A stretch of DNA of 64,000 bases, taken from Gillisella terrae (GTDB lineage Bacteria > Pseudomonadota > Alphaproteobacteria > Rhizobiales > Rhizobiaceae). Made by a program: the position numbers and the translations under genes. Position 1 is the first letter of the stretch. Every line of letters begins with the position of its first letter. The stretch is taken from assembly GCF_004801395.1 (NCBI RefSeq), contig NZ_SSOA01000002.1, forward strand, positions 558,001 to 622,000, read 5' to 3'. This document shows positions 10,418-20,321 of this stretch, one piece after another. A model generated the notes under the pieces. The model was given only the letters and a program-made list of their open reading frames with translations. It was not told the origin of the DNA and did no database searches.

Positions 10418-10525
10418 TCGCATTTTCAATTGTGTCGAATATTGGGCGAAAGCAGGGTGTCGTCAATAACTCATTAACCATAATTCGATTATCTGATTCT
10501 ATCGTCTTTCACGAAGAATCACATC

Positions 10526-11359
10526 ATGATGTCTCGCCTGTTCGCCAGCGCCACCCTTGCTCTATGCCTTGCTGGCTGCGCCAGCCAAAGCCCCTCCAAT
10601 ATGACCATGCGCAGCGCCTTTGCGCCAGTGACTGAGCGTCCCAAGCCGCTTTTGGCCAGCGATCCTGTGCCCATGGAGCCACAAAACTGGATGGGGCGCG
10701 GCAAGGGAACGCAATTGGCCGGGCGCACACTCACGGTCTCCAGCATTCACGACATCAAGCTGGGTCCAAAAGAAGTCATCCTGACCTTTGACGACGGGCC
10801 ATCGGTGAAAAAAACGGAAACCGTTCTGCGCGATCTGGACCAGTATAACGTCAAGGCCACCTTCATGCTGGTTGGCGAAATGGCCAAGAGCCATCCGGAA
10901 ATCGTGCAGGACACTTTGCGGCGCGGCCATTCCATTGGCAGCCACACCTATCGCCACCCCAATTTGAAAGCCATGGCCTTCGATCAGGCGATGAATGAAA
11001 TCATGCGTGGCGAAAATGCTGTGCGCGATGCAGCGGGCGTCAAAACTGTTGGTTTCTTCCGTTTCCCCTATCTTGCCGATACGCCAAAATTGCGTCAGGC
11101 GCTGGCGGACCGCGGAACGGTGGTGATGGATGTCGATATTGATACCAAGGACTATTACAAGGCCACGGCTGCCCAAGTGCTGGACCGCACCATGGCTGAG
11201 CTTGCCAAACGCCACGGCGGCATCATCTTGATGCATGACATTCACACCAGAACGGTTGCCATGCTGCCGATGCTGTTGAAGCGTCTGGATGCGGAAGGCT
11301 ATAAAGTTGTCACCTTGCGCTATGGCAAGGCTCCAAACCAGATGATGGCATCGCGCTGA
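10526..11359 (+). CDS. Polysaccharide deacetylase family lipoprotein
   Basis: This NodB-homology carbohydrate esterase (CE4) of 277 residues removes N-acetyl groups from a polysaccharide or peptidoglycan glycan in the envelope. The N-terminus is a lipoprotein signal with lipobox LAGC (Cys about residue 18), so the protein is membrane anchored. CE4 motifs are present: TFDDGPS (catalytic Asp and metal-binding Asp), GSHTYRHPN (the metal-binding His pair), RFPY, and an LMHDIH segment near the end. A second ATG three bases later is also possible. It has its own terminator and is probably monocistronic. The glycan substrate is not evident. Confidence 0.9.
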   Translation: MMSRLFASATLALCLAGCASQSPSNMTMRSAFAPVTERPKPLLASDPVPMEPQNWMGRGKGTQLAGRTLTVSSIHDIKLGPKEVILTFDDGPSVKKTETVLRDLDQYNVKATFMLVGEMAKSHPEIVQDTLRRGHSIGSHTYRHPNLKAMAFDQAMNEIMRGENAVRDAAGVKTVGFFRFPYLADTPKLRQALADRGTVVMDVDIDTKDYYKATAAQVLDRTMAELAKRHGGIILMHDIHTRTVAMLPMLLKRLDAEGYKVVTLRYGKAPNQMMASR

Positions 11360-11364
11360 AAAAA

Positions 11365-11400
11365 GGCCTATCCTTCGAAAAAAGGATAGGCTTTATTTTT
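11365..11400 (+). terminator. Rho-independent terminator after the deacetylase gene
   Basis: The stem GCCTATCCTT / AAGGATAGGC with an A-rich loop is followed by TTTATTTTT. It lies between this gene and the convergent holC. Confidence 0.88.
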
Positions 11401-11420
11401 CGATCTTTTACGCCAAAGGC

Positions 11421-11870
11421 TTAGGCCTTCTTTTCCCAACGGCCCTGATTGTTTTGCTGCCAATAGGTCAGGGAATGGCCCTCGCCTTTCAAGCGCTTCC
11501 ATTCGCCGCGTGCGATTTCCAGTTCACGCTGATCATGGCCGTCAAACACGAACACCACCCGCTCGTAGAGCAAGGGAAGTTCCGGCACGGCACCGTCGAT
11601 ATAGAATCGCACCGTTGCCTGATTGCCATTGTGTGACGAGAGACTGAGCAATACCGGTTGACTGTCCGCCATTTCCGCATCGTCTGTACCATGGGGCAGA
11701 AAACTATCTTCGCGGTAGGTCCACAAATGCTGATCGAGCTTTTCGCGCCGATCAGCATCGCGCATTTCCACGCCCACCTTCCAGCCGCGCTCAAGGCACT
11801 TTTCCAGCAAGGCCGGAAGAGCATCCTCAAGCCTGGTTTCTGTGAGATGGTAGAAGAGAACGTCGGTCAC
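11421..11870 (-). CDS. holC: DNA polymerase III chi subunit
   Basis: The chi subunit of the DNA polymerase III clamp-loader complex bridges the replisome to SSB. The 149 residues include the typical start MTDVLFYHLTETRLEDALPALL, the central DQHLWTYREDSFLPHG and the ERVVFVFDG strand. It sits 15 bp downstream of pepA in the same direction, the usual pepA-holC pairing in many proteobacteria, so the two are likely cotranscribed. Confidence 0.95.
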   Translation of the reverse strand: MTDVLFYHLTETRLEDALPALLEKCLERGWKVGVEMRDADRREKLDQHLWTYREDSFLPHGTDDAEMADSQPVLLSLSSHNGNQATVRFYIDGAVPELPLLYERVVFVFDGHDQRELEIARGEWKRLKGEGHSLTYWQQNNQGRWEKKA

Positions 11871-11885
11871 GCTTTGGCGTCCCGC

Positions 11886-13376
11886 TTAGGCTTCATAAGC
11901 ATCACGCACCAGTTGATCCAGCAGCCGTACACCAAAGCCGGATGCCCAGGACTGGCTGATTTCATCCTTTGGCGAATCCATCGCCGTTCCGGCAACATCC
12001 AGATGCGCCCAAGGCGTGTCGCCGACAAAGCGTTGCAGGAATTGCGCCGCGGTGATCGATCCACCCAGCCGTCCGCCGGAGTTTTTCATATCAGCAAAGC
12101 GGCTGTCGATCATTTTATCATAATCCTTGCCCAGCGGCATCCGCCACAGCCGTTCATTGGTGGCCAAACCTGCTTTCAGCAATTGCTCTGCCAAAGCATC
12201 ATCGTTGGAAAACAGGCCAGCATGCAGATTGGCGAGCGCCACCAGAATAGCCCCGGTCAAGGTGGCCAGATTGATCATGAAGGCAGGCTTGAAACGGTCG
12301 TTGCAATACCAGAGCGCATCGCACAGCACCAAACGGCCTTCGGCATCGGTATTGATAATCTCAATGGTCTGGCCAGACATGGAGGTGACAATATCGCCCG
12401 GACGCTGGGCGTTGCCATCCGGCATATTCTCGACAAGGCCAAGAATGCCGACAACATTGACCTTGGCTTTGCGCGCCGCCAGCGTATGCATCAGTCCAAT
12501 CACGGCGGCAGCGCCACCCATATCGCCCTTCATGTCTTCCATGCCAGCCGCAGGCTTGATGGAAATGCCGCCGGTATCAAACACCACACCCTTGCCAATG
12601 AAGGCAAGCGGCTGGCTATCGGCCTTGCCGCCTTTCCACTGCATCACCGCCAAGCGCGGTGGCCGCACGGATCCTTGGGCGACCCCCAAAAGCGCGCCCA
12701 TGCCCAGCGCCTTCATCTCCACTTCGGTGAGAATCTCAACCTCAACGCCCAGCTTTTCCAACGCCTTGGCGTGATCGGCAAACTCCACCGGGCCAAGCAC
12801 GTTGGGCGGCAGATTGACCATGGTGCGGGCCAGCAACACGCCATCGGTCACCGCTTTGCCGTCCGCCTCAAACAGGGCCTTTGCCGCATCCGCTTGGGCG
12901 GTCACAATGGTCACCTTGATGACGGCGGCACCTTCTTCATCGTCCTTCTTCTTGGTCTTGTAATCATCAAAGGTGTAATTGCGCAGCATCATGCCGGTGG
13001 CAAAGTCGCACACAGTCTTTGGCGTTACATCAAGCCCTTCGGCATCGACAAATACGGTGGCAGCCTCAGCTTTCTTGAGGTTGGCAGCCACGGTTCCGCC
13101 AAGCCGCAACCAGTCATGGGCGCTCAGATCAGCCGCCTTGCCTGCGCCAACCACAATCAGACGATCCAGCGTTGATCCGGCAGGAGCCAGCATATCCAGC
13201 ACCGTCATGGACTTGGCCTTGAACTGCGCAACTTTGGCCGCCTTTGCATAGGTACCGGCAGGATCTAGCTCTGCGGCGGCTGCTGGAAGCGCCCCTTCAG
13301 CCTCTTTCAGCGTGAGCGCAAGTCCGCCTTGCAGCGAGGCAGATGTTGCAAAGGAAATTTCTAGCTTGGCAGCCAT
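11886..13376 (-). CDS. pepA: Leucyl aminopeptidase (M17 family)
   Basis: PepA is a cytosolic hexameric dizinc aminopeptidase that removes N-terminal residues from peptides. The M17 signature NTDAEGRL is present, along with the metal-binding and catalytic lysine segment around [14 protein letters not shown]. An N-terminal macro-like domain occupies about the first 170 residues. The total of 496 residues is typical. The start at 13376 ([10 protein letters not shown]) is chosen over one five codons upstream on family grounds. It is followed by holC. Confidence 0.96.
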   Translation of the reverse strand: MAAKLEISFATSASLQGGLALTLKEAEGALPAAAAELDPAGTYAKAAKVAQFKAKSMTVLDMLAPAGSTLDRLIVVGAGKAADLSAHDWLRLGGTVAANLKKAEAATVFVDAEGLDVTPKTVCDFATGMMLRNYTFDDYKTKKKDDEEGAAVIKVTIVTAQADAAKALFEADGKAVTDGVLLARTMVNLPPNVLGPVEFADHAKALEKLGVEVEILTEVEMKALGMGALLGVAQGSVRPPRLAVMQWKGGKADSQPLAFIGKGVVFDTGGISIKPAAGMEDMKGDMGGAAAVIGLMHTLAARKAKVNVVGILGLVENMPDGNAQRPGDIVTSMSGQTIEIINTDAEGRLVLCDALWYCNDRFKPAFMINLATLTGAILVALANLHAGLFSNDDALAEQLLKAGLATNERLWRMPLGKDYDKMIDSRFADMKNSGGRLGGSITAAQFLQRFVGDTPWAHLDVAGTAMDSPKDEISQSWASGFGVRLLDQLVRDAYEA

Positions 13377-13622
13377 GGTAAACTCCGGCATTTCATTTTG
13401 AAGGTTGGCCGATCATGTCGGTTTTGAACCCGATTGCAACAGATAGACCGACAAAGCCGAAATTTGATGTGCAAAAGGCAGCCGACGGCAAAACAAAGGG
13501 GCGCGCAAAGGTGATACAGGCAGCACCGATACATCTGGCTCTTTTCCATGCCTCAGGGTAAGAAGCCAGCGCCATTGCCCTTGCAAGCCAGCCCGGTGAA
13601 GCCAAAAGATCAAGAGTAAACC

Positions 13623-14477
13623 ATGAGCCAAATTGCGCGCACCTCTGTGCACACGATCAAAACACTCTGGGAAGGACTGGCCCGCGTGCCGGACCTGTCA
13701 AAGGCATCGATTGGCACAGCAACCGCCTTGTCTGCCTTGTGGTTTGCTCTGCTGCTGATATTTTACACCGTGCCCGAGATTGATTTGGCGGTCGCTGGCT
13801 TTTTCTTTCGCGCTACAGACTGTGGCAATGCCGCAAATCACCTTGTCTGCGGCGGCTTTCCCGTCAGTCAGAATGGTGTGGTGCAGGTGATTCGAAAAAT
13901 CCTGTTCTACGTGCCACATGTCACCGGCCTGTGCATTTTGGTGGCACTCATCACGGCAATCGTCGAATCAAAGCATAAACGCATCAGCGAATTTCCAGCC
14001 TTGAAGATGCAAAACCGGGAGTGGATCGCAAAACTCGCCTTGTCGCTGCTGGCAGCCTTGATCGGCCCGTTTCTCGTCGTCAACGTCATTCTGAAAGAGT
14101 GGTCGGGGCGGCCACGTCCGATTGAAACCGATTTTTTCGGTGGTACCATGCATTTCATGCCCGCTGGCAGTTTCGCCGGGGCCTGTGATAGCAATTGCTC
14201 GTTCATCTCGGGCGAAGCCGCAGGCGCTGGCATCATGATCTGCATTGTGCCCTTTATTCCCCTCGCCTGGCGATCTCGCCTCGGCCCGCCTTTGGTCATT
14301 GCGTCAATCGCGACAGCCCTTCTGCGGGTGGCCTTTGGTGGCCATTATCTGTCGGATGCGGTTCTGGGTTGGCTGTCGTCTCCGGTCATTTTTGCCTGGG
14401 TCTTTGTGGTTTACCACCTGCTTTGCGGGCCGCAAAAGCGCTCAAATTCCAAGCCAACGTCAATCCTGCACAAGTGA
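13623..14477 (+). CDS. PAP2-family membrane phosphatase
   Basis: A multi-pass membrane phosphatase of 284 residues from the PAP2/type-2 phosphatidic acid phosphatase superfamily, whose members remove phosphate from lipid A, undecaprenyl-PP or phosphatidylglycerophosphate. Motif 1 is intact (K-x6-RP in KEWSGRPRP). Motif 3 is intact (R-x5-H-x3-D in RVAFGGHYLSD). Motif 2, normally PSGH, reads ISGE, so the usual histidine is replaced by glutamate. About five to six hydrophobic segments are visible. It lies immediately upstream of lptF, which makes a lipid A or LPS-related role plausible but unproven. Confidence 0.85.
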   Translation: MSQIARTSVHTIKTLWEGLARVPDLSKASIGTATALSALWFALLLIFYTVPEIDLAVAGFFFRATDCGNAANHLVCGGFPVSQNGVVQVIRKILFYVPHVTGLCILVALITAIVESKHKRISEFPALKMQNREWIAKLALSLLAALIGPFLVVNVILKEWSGRPRPIETDFFGGTMHFMPAGSFAGACDSNCSFISGEAAGAGIMICIVPFIPLAWRSRLGPPLVIASIATALLRVAFGGHYLSDAVLGWLSSPVIFAWVFVVYHLLCGPQKRSNSKPTSILHK

Positions 14478-14543
14478 TTGTAGAACGGCCTCTTGTCTTT
14501 TGCCGGAACCAAGGGCAAATAGAGGCCACAAGCAGGGTCGGGC

Positions 14544-15728
14544 ATGAAGCTTTTAGAAAAATATATACTGCGGCGTGTCGCGCAAATGTTCCTGACAGCG
14601 TTGCTGCCGGTGCTTGCGATTATCTGGACAACGCAGGTTCTGGCGCGCATTAATCTTGTCACCGATACGGGGCAATCCATCGGTGCCTTTGCCCAGCTGG
14701 CAACGCTCATTCTGCCGACAATCATTCCCGTCGTCATGCCCTTTGCGCTGGTGATCGGCATCACCCAAAGCCTCACTGCGATGAACAATGATTCGGAGCT
14801 GCCGGTCATTGATGCCGCAGGCGCTTCGCGCTCCGTCATCCTTCGGCCGATTCTGTTGTTTGCGCTGGCCATCAGCCTGGTGACGCTCTACATCACCAAT
14901 GATGTGCAGCCCAAGGTCAAGGCCGCAGCGCGCGACATGATCGCCAATGCCTACGCCGATCTGCTCTCTACCGTGATTGAAGAGAAAACCTTCCGCAAAG
15001 TTGAAGACGGTCTTTATGTGCAGATTTCACAGCGTCTGGCTGGGCGGGTTCTCAAAGGCCTGTTCGTTGCCGATTATCGTGACCCGAACTACACGCTGAT
15101 TTACTATGCCCGCGAAGGAGCCGTGGATAAAACCGGCACGGCCCTCATCATGCATGACGGCGAAGTGCAGCGCAAAGCGCCCGGCGAAAACGTCTCTATC
15201 GTCCATTTCGATTCTTACGCCTTTGACCTCTCTGATCTGACAGAAGCGCGCGGCAAGGCATCCATGCGCCCGAGCGACCGCAGCCTCAGCTTTCTGCTCA
15301 ACCCGGACAAAAACGACCCCGATTATCAGGCGCGTCCCGGAGCCTATACGGCGGAGCTGCACAAGCGCATGACGGAATGGCTTTTGCCGTTTACCTTTGC
15401 GCTGATTTCTCTGGTGATTGCTGGCGATGCGAAATCACACCGCGAAGCGCGGCTGCATCCAATGGTCTCGGCGCTGGTGATCGCCCTTCTGTTGAGATGG
15501 CTTGCCTTCTATGCCGCCAACAAGGTGGAGAACAACAGCGCCTACGTGTACCTGATGTATGCAACGCCGCTGCTCAGCGGGGCGATTGCGGCGGTGATGC
15601 TGTTTCGCCAAAAACAGGCGCGCAGACGCTCAAAGCTACAGCACGCCCTTGATACTGTCCTTGCATCGATCCAGGCGCGTATTGCGGATCTGCGCGGCAA
15701 AGGTTCCGGACATGGGGGCGGCGCATGA
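14544..15728 (+). CDS. lptF: LPS export permease LptF
   Basis: LptF is one of the two inner-membrane permease subunits of the LptB2FG ABC exporter that extracts lipopolysaccharide and passes it to LptC-LptA-LptD. The 394 residues show the YjgP/YjgQ layout: three N-terminal membrane helices, a periplasmic beta-jellyroll domain (roughly residues 120-270), then three C-terminal helices. The start MKLLEKYILRR is the family N-terminus. The stop overlaps the lptG start (ATGA at 15725-15728), indicating translational coupling. Confidence 0.96.
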   Translation: MKLLEKYILRRVAQMFLTALLPVLAIIWTTQVLARINLVTDTGQSIGAFAQLATLILPTIIPVVMPFALVIGITQSLTAMNNDSELPVIDAAGASRSVILRPILLFALAISLVTLYITNDVQPKVKAAARDMIANAYADLLSTVIEEKTFRKVEDGLYVQISQRLAGRVLKGLFVADYRDPNYTLIYYAREGAVDKTGTALIMHDGEVQRKAPGENVSIVHFDSYAFDLSDLTEARGKASMRPSDRSLSFLLNPDKNDPDYQARPGAYTAELHKRMTEWLLPFTFALISLVIAGDAKSHREARLHPMVSALVIALLLRWLAFYAANKVENNSAYVYLMYATPLLSGAIAAVMLFRQKQARRRSKLQHALDTVLASIQARIADLRGKGSGHGGGA

Positions 15729-16807
15729 TACTTGGTACACTCAGCCGCTATTTCCTCAAGCGCTACGCCATCACGGTCTTCTGGTTCCTCATCGGTGTGG
15801 CTGCCATCATCTTTCTGATCGACTTCAGTGAGGTCAGCGGCCGCTATTCCGATGCCAAAGGCTCATCTCTGCTCGGCGTAATGCTGCTCACCTTGATGCG
15901 TTTGCCATTGATCTTGCAGCAGACAATTCCGTTTATTGCGCTGTTTGCCGGCATGACGGCGCTGATTGCGCTCAATCGCCGCTCAGAGCTGGTGATTGCG
16001 CGCGCGGCTGGCATTTCTGTCTGGCAATTCATGTTCCCGTTTTTGCTCGGCGCTTTTTTGCTGGGCGTCGGCAGTTCCGTGATTCTCAACCCCCTTGCTG
16101 CCATTGGCCAGCAACTGGCTCTGTCGCAGGAAGCCAAGTGGGGCGATTCGGGCAGCATGAGCAATAATGAGGTTCCATGGATCCGCCAGATCACCGGCAA
16201 GGACGACACAATCATTGGTGCATCCTCCGTTCTCGAAAAAGGGACACTTCTTACCCAACCGGTGTTTATCCACTTTGACAGCGACGGTCGGATCGCCTAT
16301 CGACAGGATGCTTCCACAGCGAAGTTGCAAGATGGTTACTGGGTGCTTAATGATGTTATTGAGACTCGCCCGGGTCAAAAGCCTCTGGATCTCGCATCGG
16401 TGAAAGTTCGTACCAATTTGAAGCAGGAGTTTTTACAAGAGCGTCTCGCACAGCCTGATACTGTTGCTTTTTATGATCTTTCTAACAAAATAGCAGTGGC
16501 GCATTCCTTTGGCATATCGACGAAAAGGTTGGAAACCCAGTTCCATTCACTGATTTCCATGCCCTTCCTTCTCGTTGCAATGACATTGATTGCCGCAACT
16601 GTTTCTCTCAAATTCAGTCGTTTCAACCAGTCACGAACCGTGATTCTGGGTGGAATCATTTCAGGCTTCGTGCTTTATGTGACAACAGTGCTTGTAAAGG
16701 CGTTCGGAAGCAGTGGTGTGGTTCCGCCATTCGTCGCAACCTGGTCTCCAGTGATTGTGGCAATGGCATTGGGTGCGACAATTCTGCTTCATCAGGAGGA
16801 TGGTTAG
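15725..16807 (+). CDS. lptG: LPS export permease LptG
   Basis: LptG is the partner of LptF in the LPS exporter. The 360 residues have the same three helices, periplasmic beta domain, three helices arrangement. MILGTLSRYFLKRYAITVFWFL is the amphipathic start plus first helix. The gene overlaps lptF by 4 nt at its start and lptD by 1 nt at its end, so the three are one translational chain that links inner-membrane extraction to outer-membrane insertion of LPS. Confidence 0.96.
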   Translation: MILGTLSRYFLKRYAITVFWFLIGVAAIIFLIDFSEVSGRYSDAKGSSLLGVMLLTLMRLPLILQQTIPFIALFAGMTALIALNRRSELVIARAAGISVWQFMFPFLLGAFLLGVGSSVILNPLAAIGQQLALSQEAKWGDSGSMSNNEVPWIRQITGKDDTIIGASSVLEKGTLLTQPVFIHFDSDGRIAYRQDASTAKLQDGYWVLNDVIETRPGQKPLDLASVKVRTNLKQEFLQERLAQPDTVAFYDLSNKIAVAHSFGISTKRLETQFHSLISMPFLLVAMTLIAATVSLKFSRFNQSRTVILGGIISGFVLYVTTVLVKAFGSSGVVPPFVATWSPVIVAMALGATILLHQEDG

Positions 16808-19146
16808 TGGCGGCAAGTGACCGCGGAAGCGTTAATAGGCTTTTAGCAGCCCTTTTGGCAGGCGTCGCTCTGAGTGCCTATGTTGCTCCTGTTGGAGATG
16901 CATACGCGCAGGAAAAGACCAGCCGGGGCGCTTTGACGCCGAAGGTTCCCGACGATGCGAAGCTGATGCTCGCAGCGAACGAACTCGTGTACAATAAGGA
17001 CGCCCAAAAGGTCACCGCCGTTGGCGGCGTCCAGATAAACTATGCTGGTTACCAGATGGTTGCCCGCCGCATTGTCTATGATCAAAAGTCCGGCCGCCTG
17101 ATGGCCTATGACAATATTGAATTGATCGAGCCAGGCGGAAACCGGATCTATGCTGACAAGCTGGATGTGACCGATGACTTCGGCAGTGGTTTTGTCGATA
17201 GTCTTCGCATTGAGACACCAGACAATACCCGTATGGCCGCCGTTTCGGGTGAGCGTGTCAACAGCGATGAGATGATCCTGAACAAGGGTGTCTACACCGC
17301 CTGTCTGCCCTGCGCCGAAAAAAACCGTGCGCCGATTTGGCAAATCAAGGCCGAGCGCGTTATCCAGAACGGCAAGACTCATACAATCCGTCTGGAAAAG
17401 GCCCGCTTCCAACTGTTTGGCCATTCCATCGCGATGATTCCGGCAATGACCGTGCCAGACAACACGGTGAAGCGGAAGTCAGGCTTCCTGTTCCCACAGT
17501 TTAGCACAACGCAAAACCTCGGAGTTGGGGTTATTGTTCCCTATTATTGGGCAATTTCTCCCCAAACTGACGCAACGGTCAAGCTGGGTGGCTATTCCAA
17601 TCAGGGCGTGCTGCTGGACACCGAAGTGCGGCATCAGTTCGAAGACGGGCTTGCCACTGTGCGCTTTGCCGGCATCGATCAGATGAACAAGGAAGCCTTC
17701 AATGCGGGAAGCTCCGATTCCAAGAAGAGCTTTCGTGGCATGGTCGGCTCAACCGGCGCGTTCACGATCAATCCCCGCTGGGCATTCGGTTGGAATGTCA
17801 TGGCACAGACCGACAATAATTTCTCGCGGACCTACAATTTGCAAGGTTTCAACGAGAGCACCCATACCAATCAGGTCTATCTGAGCGGTCGGGGCGATCG
17901 TAATTCCTTCGACATGCGCGCCTACTATTTTGATGTTCAGGATGCTGACAACAACAATGTGGCAGAGCGCAAGCAGCCGATCGTCACGCCCACCATTGAC
18001 TACAGCTATTATGCGCCAGAGCCCTTCATGGGCGGTGAGCTTTCGGCGGTTGTCAATTTCACGGCATTGTCGCGCTATAACAACGACTTCTTCAACGTCA
18101 CCTCCACCTCCCCCATCAAGTATCAGGGGCTGAAGGGCAACGTTAGCCGCTTGACCACGGAAGTTGAGTGGAAGCGGACATTTGACACGTCGCAAGGCCT
18201 GTTGCTTACACCGATCCTCGCGGCTCGCGGCGACGTGTTTGGCAACAACATGAACAGCCCTGCCGGTTATACGGGCAATTACGACGACAGCACCGGTATT
18301 GCCCGCTCCATGGTCACAGCAGGGTTGGAAGTGCGTTATCCCTGGCTGCTGACCACACCGAACAGCAACAGCGTGCTTGAACCTATTGCGCAAATTTTTG
18401 TTCGCCCTGACGAGCAGGACGCTGGCAGACTGCCAAATGAAGATGCGCAAAGCTTTGTGTTCAACGCGACAAATCTGTTCTCGCGTGACAAATTCTCCGG
18501 CTTTGACCGGGTTGAAGGCGGCACGCGCGCCAACATCGGCTTGCGTTACACCGGCTCACTCGACAGCGGCTACACGCTTCGCAGCATCTTTGGTCAGTCC
18601 TATCAGCTTGCAGGTCAGAACTCGTTTGCCTCAAGCGATCTGGTCTATGCTGGCAATGAATCAGGCCTCGAAAACACCGTGTCCGACTATGTCGGTATGG
18701 TCGGTGTTGATATGCCCTTCGGCTTAACCACCGCCATCAATGCACGAATCGACCGCAGCTCATTTGAACTCAAGAGAACGGATACGTCTGTCGGTTACCA
18801 AAACGATCGATTGCAAACAAATTTCGTGTATAGCCAGATCGCGGCTCAGCCAAACTATGGTTATAACTACGAGCGGCAAGAGATCCAGAACACGACGCAG
18901 GTCAAGGTTGACGATTACTGGTCGGTGTTTGGTGCCAGCTATTGGGATTTGAAGAAGGATCGACTTGATCGCTACGGCGTTGGTGTTTCCTATACGGACG
19001 AATGCACCGTCTTCTCTATCGTGTACAAACGCAAGAGCAACGAAACATCAACCGCTGCTAACGATTGGTCGATCGGCGCACGCCTGACATTCCGCACACT
19101 TGGCGACATCGGCGTGGGCAATCTTGATCCAACCAGCACCGACTGA
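16807..19146 (+). CDS. lptD: LPS-assembly outer membrane protein LptD
   Basis: LptD is the outer-membrane beta-barrel that, plugged by LptE, inserts LPS into the outer leaflet. The 779 residues start with a signal peptide cleaved near AYAQE. An N-terminal LptA-like domain of short beta repeats follows (ANELVYNKDAQKVTAVGGVQINYAGY). The large C-terminal barrel ends in a degenerate aromatic region. Two cysteines near residue 165 (CLPC) and one near the C-terminus (DECTVFS) could form the structural disulfides typical of LptD. The GTG start at 16807 overlaps the last base of the lptG stop. Confidence 0.95.
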   Translation: MAASDRGSVNRLLAALLAGVALSAYVAPVGDAYAQEKTSRGALTPKVPDDAKLMLAANELVYNKDAQKVTAVGGVQINYAGYQMVARRIVYDQKSGRLMAYDNIELIEPGGNRIYADKLDVTDDFGSGFVDSLRIETPDNTRMAAVSGERVNSDEMILNKGVYTACLPCAEKNRAPIWQIKAERVIQNGKTHTIRLEKARFQLFGHSIAMIPAMTVPDNTVKRKSGFLFPQFSTTQNLGVGVIVPYYWAISPQTDATVKLGGYSNQGVLLDTEVRHQFEDGLATVRFAGIDQMNKEAFNAGSSDSKKSFRGMVGSTGAFTINPRWAFGWNVMAQTDNNFSRTYNLQGFNESTHTNQVYLSGRGDRNSFDMRAYYFDVQDADNNNVAERKQPIVTPTIDYSYYAPEPFMGGELSAVVNFTALSRYNNDFFNVTSTSPIKYQGLKGNVSRLTTEVEWKRTFDTSQGLLLTPILAARGDVFGNNMNSPAGYTGNYDDSTGIARSMVTAGLEVRYPWLLTTPNSNSVLEPIAQIFVRPDEQDAGRLPNEDAQSFVFNATNLFSRDKFSGFDRVEGGTRANIGLRYTGSLDSGYTLRSIFGQSYQLAGQNSFASSDLVYAGNESGLENTVSDYVGMVGVDMPFGLTTAINARIDRSSFELKRTDTSVGYQNDRLQTNFVYSQIAAQPNYGYNYERQEIQNTTQVKVDDYWSVFGASYWDLKKDRLDRYGVGVSYTDECTVFSIVYKRKSNETSTAANDWSIGARLTFRTLGDIGVGNLDPTSTD

Positions 19147-19166
19147 TCGATGCGCGATGATCAATG

Positions 19167-19192
19167 ACCACCCTGCGCCTGCGCGGGGTGGT
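19167..19192 (+). terminator. Hairpin after lptD
   Basis: The GC-rich inverted repeat ACCACCCtGCGC / GCGCgGGGTGGT starts about 20 nt after the lptD stop. No clean T-run follows, so it may be an attenuator or processing stem between lptD and surA. Confidence 0.5.
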
Positions 19193-19222
19193 GGATTTCA
19201 TGCAAGACAGCGCTTCAGCAGT

Positions 19223-19272
19223 CTACTGCAGCTTTCCTTAAGTTGATTTCGATTTAAGGAATTATACAGTAG
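19223..19272. repeat. Solitary A unit of the A/B repeat family (degenerate)
   Basis: The sequence begins CTACTGCAG and ends AATTATACAGTAG, with the central ATTTCGATTTAAGG matching unit A of the A/B mosaic repeats. Unit B is absent. It lies in the lptD-surA gap about 90 bp upstream of the surA start. Confidence 0.75.
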
Positions 19273-19364
19273 CCATTGTTTTGCCGCACCGTTTGTGCAA
19301 ACGATCCTGCTTAAATGCAGGTATAGGACGGCACCACAGGAATGATGTGGTGCGGGAAAGGGAC

Positions 19365-20321
19365 ATGTTAATGACCTTCGGCAGCAAGATTTTGCGAGTG
19401 GCTCTGGTGAGCACAGTCGCCCTGGTGAGCGTGGCAAGCCTCACGCCGAATATGTTTATAAGCACAGCTCATGCCGCAACCGATGTGGCCATTGTGGTGA
19501 ACAGGGTCGCGATCACCAATACGGACATTGCACGCCGTGTCGCTTTCTTGAAGCTTCGCCATGAAAAGGGCGATCTGAACAAGATGGCAAAAGAAGAGAT
19601 GATCGACGAGCAGCTCAAACGCCAGGAAGTGGCACGAGTTGGCATGTCGGTGAGCGTCGCCGAAGTTGATGCTGCCTTTGCCCGTTTCTCGGCGTCCAAC
19701 AAGCTGACACCAGCCCAAATGACCCAGATTCTCGATAAGGCAGGCGTCGGCGCTGAGCATTTTAAATCCTACATCGCCGTGCAAATGAGCTGGCCGCGTC
19801 TGGTCAATGCCCGCTACTCCTCCAGAGACAAGCTCACCAATCAGGAAATGGTCACGCGCCTGCTGGAGAACAAGCAAAAACCGCAGACAACCGAATACGC
19901 ATTGAAGCAGGTGATCTTCGTTGTTCCGGCGAATAAGCGAAATGCTATTTTGGCCAAGCGCAAAGCCGAAGCTGAGGCCTCGCGGTCGAAATTCCCCGGT
20001 TGCGATCAGGCGATGGACTTTGCCCGCAATTATCTTGATGTGTCGATTCGCGATCTTGGTCGGGTGTTGCAGCCAGAATTGCCAACCGAATGGAAGCCTT
20101 TGATTGAAGGCGCCAAGGGCAATACCACCGGCACGCTGGTGACAGAGCGCGGCGTCGAATATGTCGCCATTTGCAGCCGCAAGCAGGTATCAGACGATCT
20201 GGCCGCCCAGGCTGTGTTCCGCGCTGAAGATCTCGGCAAGCAGGACAAGACCAAGGAAGATCCGAACTCTGCGAAATATCTTGCGGATCTTCGCTCCAAG
20301 GCCCAGATTATTTATCCGTGA
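19365..20321 (+). CDS. surA: SurA-like periplasmic chaperone / peptidylprolyl isomerase
   Basis: A periplasmic folding factor for outer-membrane proteins such as LptD. A signal peptide ends near STAHAAT. A SurA N-domain follows ([19 protein letters not shown] ... [17 protein letters not shown]), then a single degenerate parvulin-like region ([10 protein letters not shown] onward). The protein is about 318 residues, shorter than E. coli SurA (428) and apparently with one PPIase-like domain instead of two. Two adjacent ATGs (19365, 19371) are plausible; the purine-rich GGGAAAGGGA just upstream suits either. The stop overlaps the pdxA GTG start. Confidence 0.85.
   Translation: MLMTFGSKILRVALVSTVALVSVASLTPNMFISTAHAATDVAIVVNRVAITNTDIARRVAFLKLRHEKGDLNKMAKEEMIDEQLKRQEVARVGMSVSVAEVDAAFARFSASNKLTPAQMTQILDKAGVGAEHFKSYIAVQMSWPRLVNARYSSRDKLTNQEMVTRLLENKQKPQTTEYALKQVIFVVPANKRNAILAKRKAEAEASRSKFPGCDQAMDFARNYLDVSIRDLGRVLQPELPTEWKPLIEGAKGNTTGTLVTERGVEYVAICSRKQVSDDLAAQAVFRAEDLGKQDKTKEDPNSAKYLADLRSKAQIIYP

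Noticed and set aside
11658..13175. 505-codon plus-strand frame opposite holC and pepA
   Set aside because: It covers the boundary of two real minus-strand genes and has no motif.
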